Origin: an archaeon
GTDB taxonomy: Archaea > EX4484-52 > B79-G9
Length of the DNA stretch: 10,429 nt
Assembly (NCBI GenBank): GCA_030594585.1
Contig: JAUVEX010000024.1
Coordinates: 1-10,429 of the forward strand
Direction of reading: 5' to 3'
Shown here: piece by piece, positions 6,088 to 10,429 of the stretch
Numbering within the stretch: position 1 is the first letter of the stretch
How the letters are laid out: every line of letters starts with the position of its first letter
Translations under genes and position numbers: made by a program
Notes under the pieces: model-generated
The model's database searches: none
Seen by the model: the letters and a program-made list of their open reading frames with translations, nothing else
Told to the model about the DNA's origin: nothing

Positions 6088-7228
6088 AACAATGGCCTTT
6101 GCATGCAGGCATGGTGTCTGTCAGTGCGTCGCTCACATTTACAGTATACCTTTCGTGAGGTATTGAAATTGAATATTCTTCTCTTTCTGTAATAATACCT
6201 GAACGGTAATCGCTTATCTGTCTTTTGTATAACATGTATGTGTTTTCATCAATAATCTGTTCGCCCGATTCTATTGAAAGAGCCATCATTCTGTCTATTT
6301 TTTCGTCAAGGATATCAAGAATCGGTCTTTCTTCCATATGGTAACCATCTGATACGACATAGATTATTGCATTTTCCCCGTCATTTAAGACTCTTTCGCG
6401 GTTTATTCCGTTATAACTTTTTCCCCCAGCACAGTTTTCTGCAAGCATTTCTGTCTTGTGTATTTCATTAGGGTCGAAATCAAGATAATTTATAAACGCG
6501 GCAACAATATTCGGTATTGAATATGTTATTTTTGCACTATTTGATGTCGGGATACCCCTTATCTCAAGCGCGCCAATATCTGAATCATCGCTTATTTCAT
6601 ACTGTTTTTCACCGACTCCCGGTTTCATGCCGATTGCATCTATTCTTTCTATATTATTTGGGTTTGAAAGAAGGGATAGTAAAGGCATATATGCCTTTGC
6701 GGCAGTTATCAGTTTCTTTCTGTCTTGGCCATTATTGTATCCAACCCTTACATGAGTAGCTGCAACCTGCCTTTTATCCTCGGAATAGGTGCATCCATAT
6801 ATGAGTTTTTGACCTGTTTCATGTGTTGAATGATAAATATTATCTATTGCATTTCCCCAGCCAACAAGGGCATCAAGATCATTTCCAAGTCCAAATGGCT
6901 TTTCCATCTTGATTTCAATAATATTATTGCCGCCGCACCAATTGCCATCTACATTGATTTCCGCGTCGGGCGTCATATTATAATACATAACCGCTTGTTG
7001 GTATATTGCCTGCGCATCTGTTGTAGATATCTCGACTTCGGCGCCGATTGACCTTCCAGTTATGCTTTTTGGTGGAGAAATAGTTATTCCGGGAGTTGTT
7101 GTGTATGTTATGTTGCCGTCAGGTCCGATGTCAAGTCCTGAGTTTGTTGAATTTCTGACAGATGCCCAGCAGGTATCTTGGTCAAATTCCGTTTTTTCAA
7201 AAGCGCTGCTAGAATTCCATAAAAACAT
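6086..7228 (-). CDS. Putative amidoligase / carboxylate-amine ligase-like protein (GS/GCS fold), divergent
   Basis: I do not know a named family for this 380-aa protein, but several spaced motifs fit the glutamine-synthetase/glutamate-cysteine-ligase fold, whose members join amines to carboxylates using ATP. IGAEVEI (61-67) matches the metal-binding G-x-E-x-E strand. DGNW followed by NIIEIK (94-106, Glu105) matches the D-G-...-E segment. ATHVRVGY (157-164) matches the HVHVG strand and is followed, as in carboxylate-amine ligases, by a helix and YMPLLSLLSNPN (180-191). ALEIRGIP (220-227) matches the late E-x-R strand. The family call is by pattern, without alignment. The last 60 residues are unassigned and end ACKGHC. 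No signal peptide or membrane helix is seen. It is a lone gene, convergent with aspS and divergent from the NIF3 operon, with a short leader carrying AGGTG. Confidence 0.5.
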   Translation of the reverse strand: MFLWNSSSAFEKTEFDQDTCWASVRNSTNSGLDIGPDGNITYTTTPGITISPPKSITGRSIGAEVEISTTDAQAIYQQAVMYYNMTPDAEINVDGNWCGGNNIIEIKMEKPFGLGNDLDALVGWGNAIDNIYHSTHETGQKLIYGCTYSEDKRQVAATHVRVGYNNGQDRKKLITAAKAYMPLLSLLSNPNNIERIDAIGMKPGVGEKQYEISDDSDIGALEIRGIPTSNSAKITYSIPNIVAAFINYLDFDPNEIHKTEMLAENCAGGKSYNGINRERVLNDGENAIIYVVSDGYHMEERPILDILDEKIDRMMALSIESGEQIIDENTYMLYKRQISDYRSGIITEREEYSISIPHERYTVNVSDALTDTMPACKGHC

Positions 7229-7235
7229 TTAACTA

Positions 7236-7270
7236 CACCTAAATGATTACTGTATTCCAATACATATAAA
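7236..7270 (-). promoter_or_regulatory. TATA box and AGGTG ribosome binding site of the 6086-7228 gene
   Basis: On the minus strand TTTATATG (7263-7270) is followed about 26 nt later by AGGTG (7236-7240), which lies seven bases before the ATG at 7228. Transcription would start near 7240, giving a leader of about 12 nt with a Shine-Dalgarno motif. This differs from the leaderless pattern of the other first genes here. A second AT-rich element at 7294-7301 could be an alternative promoter in either direction. Confidence 0.5.
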
Positions 7271-7324
7271 TGTTTTGTTTGGTTAAGCGCAACCTATATA
7301 TTTGTTGGGTTTTTATGCAGTCAA

Positions 7325-7332
7325 TTATATAA
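7325..7332 (+). promoter_or_regulatory. TATA box for the NIF3-ferredoxin-reductase operon
   Basis: TTATATAA is centred 27 nt before the ATG at 7356, predicting leaderless initiation there. It rules against a TTG start at 7302, which lies upstream of this element. Confidence 0.65.
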
Positions 7333-7355
7333 TATCAAAAACACAAAAACACCAC

Positions 7356-8105
7356 ATGACAGCACTTGACAAAATTGTCGATTTTCTTGACAATTATCTT
7401 GACACACGAAATGTCGAAGATCATTTCATAAACGGCCTTGTTGTTTCGGGAGAAAAAGAAGTAAAAACCATAGCATTAGCGGTTGACCCGTGCATGGAAG
7501 TGCTTGAAAAAGCAAAAAAAGAAAACTGCGATCTTGTAATTACGCACCACGGGCTTTTTTCAGATAATGAAATTTTAAATGAAGTTGCAAAAAAAAGAAA
7601 GGACTTTCTTGAAAAAAACAACATCTCCCTTTTTGTATCGCATCATCCTCTTGATGTGCATAAAGATATCGGAAACTCAAAAATAATGGCGGATATTTTA
7701 GATTTAAAAAACCAGAAACCATTTTTCAAGATGGACGAACACTTTTATGGAATTGAAGGCATTATTGATACGGGTTTGAATACGCTTAAAACAGAGATAA
7801 CCCAAAAAATAGGGTCTATTCTTGCATCGCATGAATTTGGGCCAAAAACCGTAAAACGAATAGCAATTGTGTCCGGAAGCGGTGCGGATGCAATACACTT
7901 GATGAAAAATGAAAATATCGATACACTCATCACAGGAAACCCGAAACACAATGAATTTTATGCTGCAAGAGAGCTTAAAATCAATGTAATTTACGCAGGA
8001 CACTATGCAACAGAGGTTTTTGGGGTAAAAGCCATTGGCGAAAAGCTTAAAAATGAGTTTAACGAATTAAATACCCTGTTTATTGATGTGCCGAGCGGGC
8101 TTTAA
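7356..8105 (+). CDS. NIF3-like dinuclear metal-centre protein
   Basis: NIF3-family proteins are widespread oligomeric proteins with a two-metal site; some are annotated as GTP cyclohydrolase I type 2, but their general role is unsettled. This 249-aa protein has the short single-unit length without the extra PII-like insert. Metal ligands visible are THHG (63-66; His64, His65), HHPLD (96-100; Asp100), and AGHYATE (214-220; His216, Glu220). The TGNPKHN element (193-199) also fits the family. The frame extends upstream to a TTG at 7302, but the start at 7356 (MTALDKIVDFLD) matches the family N-terminus and sits 27 nt after a TATA box. It is the first gene of the operon; the ferredoxin ribosome binding site overlaps its stop codon, so the two are surely co-transcribed. 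Confidence 0.92.
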   Translation: MTALDKIVDFLDNYLDTRNVEDHFINGLVVSGEKEVKTIALAVDPCMEVLEKAKKENCDLVITHHGLFSDNEILNEVAKKRKDFLEKNNISLFVSHHPLDVHKDIGNSKIMADILDLKNQKPFFKMDEHFYGIEGIIDTGLNTLKTEITQKIGSILASHEFGPKTVKRIAIVSGSGADAIHLMKNENIDTLITGNPKHNEFYAARELKINVIYAGHYATEVFGVKAIGEKLKNEFNELNTLFIDVPSGL

Positions 8106-8110
8106 GGTGA
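8104..8110 (+). promoter_or_regulatory. Ribosome binding site AAGGTGA for the ferredoxin
   Basis: AAGGTGA overlaps the TAA of the NIF3 gene and sits five bases before the ATG at 8116, deciding that start over the upstream in-frame ATG codons inside the NIF3 gene. Confidence 0.75.
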
Positions 8111-8115
8111 TTTTT

Positions 8116-8301
8116 ATGGTTTCAAAAGTAGATAATGAAAAATGCTTAAGATGCGGCGGGTGTGTTTCTGTATGCCCTGTTGACTGCCTTTTGCTTGACG
8201 AGGTAGAAGGAATAGCAGTTGATGCAAAAAAATGCACATCCTGCGGTATATGTGTTGATTTTTGCCCTGTGGGTGCGTTTTCTATAAAAAAAGAAGATTG
8301 A
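8116..8301 (+). CDS. 2[4Fe-4S] ferredoxin
   Basis: A 61-aa soluble low-potential electron carrier. Two cluster-binding motifs of the form C-x2-C-x2-C-x3-C-P are complete: Cys10, 13, 16, 20 and Cys40, 43, 46, 50, each with the following proline. A ninth cysteine, Cys24, follows the first motif. The frame is open from 8083 inside the NIF3 gene, but the Shine-Dalgarno motif and MVSKVDNEKC place the start at 8116. Only 10 nt separate its stop from the reductase start. Geranylgeranyl reductases that saturate archaeal lipids can take electrons from ferredoxin, and I recall a neighbouring ferredoxin serving this role in Methanosarcina acetivorans, so this protein is the likely donor for the next gene. 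That pairing is inferred from position. Confidence 0.93.
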   Translation: MVSKVDNEKCLRCGGCVSVCPVDCLLLDEVEGIAVDAKKCTSCGICVDFCPVGAFSIKKED

Positions 8302-8305
8302 GGGG
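8300..8305 (+). promoter_or_regulatory. Ribosome binding site GAGGGG for the reductase
   Basis: GAGGGG overlaps the ferredoxin TGA and lies six bases before the ATG at 8312. This favours that ATG over the TTG at 8306, which touches the motif. Confidence 0.6.
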
Positions 8306-8311
8306 TTGTTT

Positions 8312-9499
8312 ATGCTTTTTAAAAACGAATATGATGTTGTAATTGCAGGCGCAGGTCCTGGAGGCGCTGCAGCTGCCCGAAAATGCGCAGAAGGGGGGCT
8401 TAGTGTTCTTCTTTTAGAAAAAAGGCAGGAAATAGGGGCGCCTAAACGGTGCGGTGAAGGTCTTGGGTTGTCTTTTGTAAATCATCTTGGTTTTAAAGGA
8501 AATGAAGGGTTTGTGACAAATATGGTTGATAATGCCTGTCTTGTAGCTCCAAACGGCAAGGAGATTATGGCAGAATTTCCTGATGATAAAGGATGCATTC
8601 TTGAGAGAAAACTGTTTGACAAGGCACTTTGTTATAAAGCCGCAGAAGCAGGTGCAAAAATAATCGCTAAAGCAAAAGTGATAGATGTTTTGAAAGAAAA
8701 CGGAAAAATAACAGGCATCAAAGCAAAAATAGACGGCAAAACAATTGAAATCAAATCAAAAATAGTTATTGCAGCAGATGGGGTAGAATCCAAAATTGCA
8801 AGAATGGCAGGGCTTGATACAAAAAATCGTGCTCAAGATATAGATTCCGGGTTTCAGTATGAAATGGCAGGAATTGAACTAAAAGATTCTAACAGGATTT
8901 ATCTTTATTTTGGCAACGACATTGCTCCAAGAGGATATATCTGGATATTCCCTAAAGGAAAAACAGTAGCAAATGTAGGTATAGGGATTGCGGGGAATCG
9001 CAAAAAAACAGCAAAAGAATATCTGGATGAATGGATTGAAACACAACCAAAAATAAAAAAAGGCTCAATAATTGAAGTAAATTCCGGCGGCATCCCTGTT
9101 GGCGGATTGTTGAAAAAAATGACTCTTGATAATTTTATGGTTGTAGGCGATGCAGCACATCAGGTAAACCCATTGCATGGCGGAGGAATTGACGAGGCAA
9201 CAGTTGCGGGAGAAATTTCAGCAAAAATTGCGATAAAAGCGATAAAAAAAGGAGATACGAGCGATAAAACACTTAAGGAATATAACGACCTTTGGTGGAA
9301 AACCCGCGGGAAAGATCTCGAAAAAATAGAAAAATATAGAAATCTTGTAGAAAAACTTACTGATGAAGATATGAACATTCTTGCAGGGGCAGTATCCGGA
9401 ACAGAACTTCTTGATTTTGCAGTAGGAAAAGGCGAAACATTAGTAAAAATACTTATGAAAAACCCAAAACTTTTCAAGCTTGCCCGACATCTTATATAA
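8312..9499 (+). CDS. Geranylgeranyl reductase family flavoprotein (digeranylgeranylglycerophospholipid reductase)
   Basis: This FAD enzyme saturates the double bonds of the geranylgeranyl chains of archaeal membrane lipids. The 395-aa length is typical. The N-terminal Rossmann motif is GAGPGG (13-18), ending in LLLEKR. The family marker RCGEG (46-50) includes the conserved Cys47. IAADGVES (153-160), YIWIFPKG (209-216) of the lipid-binding sheet, and the second FAD motif GDAAHQVNPLHGGG (279-292) are all present. Residues about 320-395 form the helical C-terminus. The protein probably acts at the inner face of the membrane. An upstream TTG (8306) is less likely than the ATG at 8312. It follows the ferredoxin gene at 10 nt and precedes a cis-prenyltransferase, making an isoprenoid lipid unit. 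Other isoprenoid substrates cannot be excluded. Confidence 0.92.
   Translation: MLFKNEYDVVIAGAGPGGAAAARKCAEGGLSVLLLEKRQEIGAPKRCGEGLGLSFVNHLGFKGNEGFVTNMVDNACLVAPNGKEIMAEFPDDKGCILERKLFDKALCYKAAEAGAKIIAKAKVIDVLKENGKITGIKAKIDGKTIEIKSKIVIAADGVESKIARMAGLDTKNRAQDIDSGFQYEMAGIELKDSNRIYLYFGNDIAPRGYIWIFPKGKTVANVGIGIAGNRKKTAKEYLDEWIETQPKIKKGSIIEVNSGGIPVGGLLKKMTLDNFMVVGDAAHQVNPLHGGGIDEATVAGEISAKIAIKAIKKGDTSDKTLKEYNDLWWKTRGKDLEKIEKYRNLVEKLTDEDMNILAGAVSGTELLDFAVGKGETLVKILMKNPKLFKLARHLI
9492..9499 (+). promoter_or_regulatory. Possible internal promoter for uppS
   Basis: TTATATAA overlaps the end of the reductase gene, centred about 34 nt before the ATG at 9530. It would give a leader of about 8 nt containing GTGAT, a weak ribosome binding site. 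uppS may therefore be expressed both from the operon and alone. Confidence 0.35.
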
Positions 9500-9529
9500 A
9501 TCAAAAAAATTAAGTTATAATGTGATATT

Positions 9530-10219
9530 ATGGGTTCAAATTTGAATCATCTTGGCATCATAATGGATGGAAACAGGCGTTTTGCAAAGCACCTCATGAA
9601 AATGCCTTGGAAAGGGCATGAGCTTGGTGCAAAAAAAATAGAGACCGTTCTTGACTGGTGTTACGAAAAAGACATAAAAACAGTTACATTATACGCACTT
9701 TCACTTGAAAATATAAAAACCCGGCCGAAAAGAGAATTTGAATTTTTGATGGATTTGTTCAGGCGTGAATTTAAAAACAAGAAATTTCGTGAAAAACTGA
9801 AGAATAATAAAATATGCGTGCGTGCTTTTGGCAAACTGAGACTTTTGCCGCAGGATGTGCGCGAATCCATTGAGGAAGTTGTTGAAGAGACAAAAGATTA
9901 CAAAGAGTACGAGCTTAATTTTGCAATCGCATATTCCGGCAGGCAGGAAATTCTTGATGCAATAAAAAAGATTTCCGGAAAAGACTTAAAAGCACTTGAT
10001 GAAAAAAAATTCGAGAAATATCTTTATACTTCGGGAATAAAAAATCCTGATTTAGTTATAAGGACTTCAGGAGAAAAACGCATTTCCGGTTTTCTATTAT
10101 GGCAGGCAGCATACAGCGAATATTATTTTATAGATAAGCTGTGGCCTGAATTTACAAAAGATGATTTTCTTGCCGCTCTTGATGATTTTGCTTTAAGGAA
10201 CAGAAGATTCGGAAGCTAA
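9530..10219 (+). CDS. uppS: Cis-prenyltransferase (undecaprenyl/polyprenyl diphosphate synthase family)
   Basis: This enzyme extends a short allylic diphosphate with isopentenyl diphosphate in cis, making the long polyprenyl carrier used for glycan transfer (in archaea, the dolichol-type carrier for protein glycosylation). The 229-aa chain carries IMDGNRRFAK (11-20) with catalytic Asp13, GHELGAKK (29-36), TLYALSLEN (53-61), RP..E (65-69), NFAIAYSGRQEI (130-141), DLVIRTSGEKRISGFLLW (174-191) with Arg178 and Arg184, YSEYYF (195-200) with Glu197, and RRFG (225-228). The product chain length cannot be read from this. It follows the reductase by 30 nt, continuing the isoprenoid unit. Its TAA overlaps the stop codon of the convergent gene by four bases. 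Confidence 0.95.
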   Translation: MGSNLNHLGIIMDGNRRFAKHLMKMPWKGHELGAKKIETVLDWCYEKDIKTVTLYALSLENIKTRPKREFEFLMDLFRREFKNKKFREKLKNNKICVRAFGKLRLLPQDVRESIEEVVEETKDYKEYELNFAIAYSGRQEILDAIKKISGKDLKALDEKKFEKYLYTSGIKNPDLVIRTSGEKRISGFLLWQAAYSEYYFIDKLWPEFTKDDFLAALDDFALRNRRFGS

Positions 10220-10429
10220 AAAACATTTTTTAAGATTGCGGGAATTAAGCACATATAAGGCACCCATATTTTCGGCCTTTTGATTGCGGAGTAAATCATT
10301 TTTGAAGGATAGTCCATATCTCCTTTTTCTTTTAGAAAATCAACAACTTCTTTTTGTGAGCTTATAGAGACAAGTTTATCAGTTTCAGAATCATTAAGAG
10401 AATTAAGAAATTTGCGAATCAAAAGCGCG
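10216..10429 (-). CDS. Partial hypothetical protein, C-terminal end only
   Basis: A minus-strand frame enters from the right edge and ends in TAG at 10216-10218, giving about 70 C-terminal residues. The frame is open up to the window edge, so the TTG at 10420-10422 is probably internal. The visible part is helical and charged (about NSLNDSETDKL to VDFLKEKG), then ends KRPKIWVPYMCLIPAILKNVF, an aromatic and hydrophobic stretch. I do not recognise the family. Its convergent end overlapping uppS by four bases supports it as a real gene end, since read-through would give only sequence antisense to uppS. Confidence 0.5.
   Translation of the reverse strand, partial: ALLIRKFLNSLNDSETDKLVSISSQKEVVDFLKEKGDMDYPSKMIYSAIKRPKIWVPYMCLIPAILKNVF

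Noticed and set aside
7302..7355. TTG-initiated extension of the NIF3-like protein
   Set aside because: It lies over and upstream of the TATA box at 7325-7332, and the family N-terminus matches the ATG at 7356.
9530..9555. GGTTCAAATTTGAATC looked like a tRNA T-arm
   Set aside because: It is the 5' coding end of uppS, and no cloverleaf can be built around it.

Overview
The window looks like a compact, AT-rich archaeal chromosome segment. Archaeal markers are SRP54 with a methionine-rich M domain, an archaeal/eukaryotic-type AspRS, a geranylgeranyl-reductase family flavoprotein for isoprenoid lipids, a cis-prenyltransferase, and TATA boxes centred 25-28 nt upstream of start codons. Small intergenic gaps and some family-level oddities would fit a small-genome (DPANN-like) lineage, but the lineage cannot be fixed from this window alone. 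No tRNA, rRNA, insertion sequence or CRISPR array was seen, and no gene-free stretch exceeds 300 bases.

Layout. Positions 1-3389 are read on the minus strand: a YjdF/VanZ-like putative membrane protein (2772-3389), an orphan 203-aa protein (2091-2702), SRP54 (726-2045), and a secreted, C-terminally anchored protein (113-715) translated from the SRP54 transcript. A 53-bp divergent promoter separates these from RNase Z (3443-4351, plus). A two-gene plus-strand operon follows: a 79-aa membrane protein (4402-4641) and AspRS (4647-5945). After AspRS come a 23-codon ORF that resembles a Gar1 N-terminus, a hairpin and a T-tract terminator. A minus-strand 380-aa protein (6086-7228) converges on them; I read it as a divergent amidoligase / carboxylate-amine ligase of the glutamine-synthetase fold. 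From 7356 a plus-strand operon runs NIF3-like protein, 2[4Fe-4S] ferredoxin, geranylgeranyl reductase, cis-prenyltransferase (to 10219). A partial minus-strand gene enters from the right edge.

How it fits together. The ferredoxin-reductase-prenyltransferase set is a coherent isoprenoid lipid module: electron carrier, saturation of archaeal lipid chains, and polyprenyl carrier synthesis. SRP54, RNase Z and AspRS are core information-processing genes. The least explained parts are the amidoligase-like gene with its ACKGHC tail, the remnant-like ORF beside it, and the orphan 203-aa gene. First genes of transcripts mostly appear leaderless, while several genes inside operons carry Shine-Dalgarno motifs. 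This rule corrected several start sites (3443, 7356, 2702).
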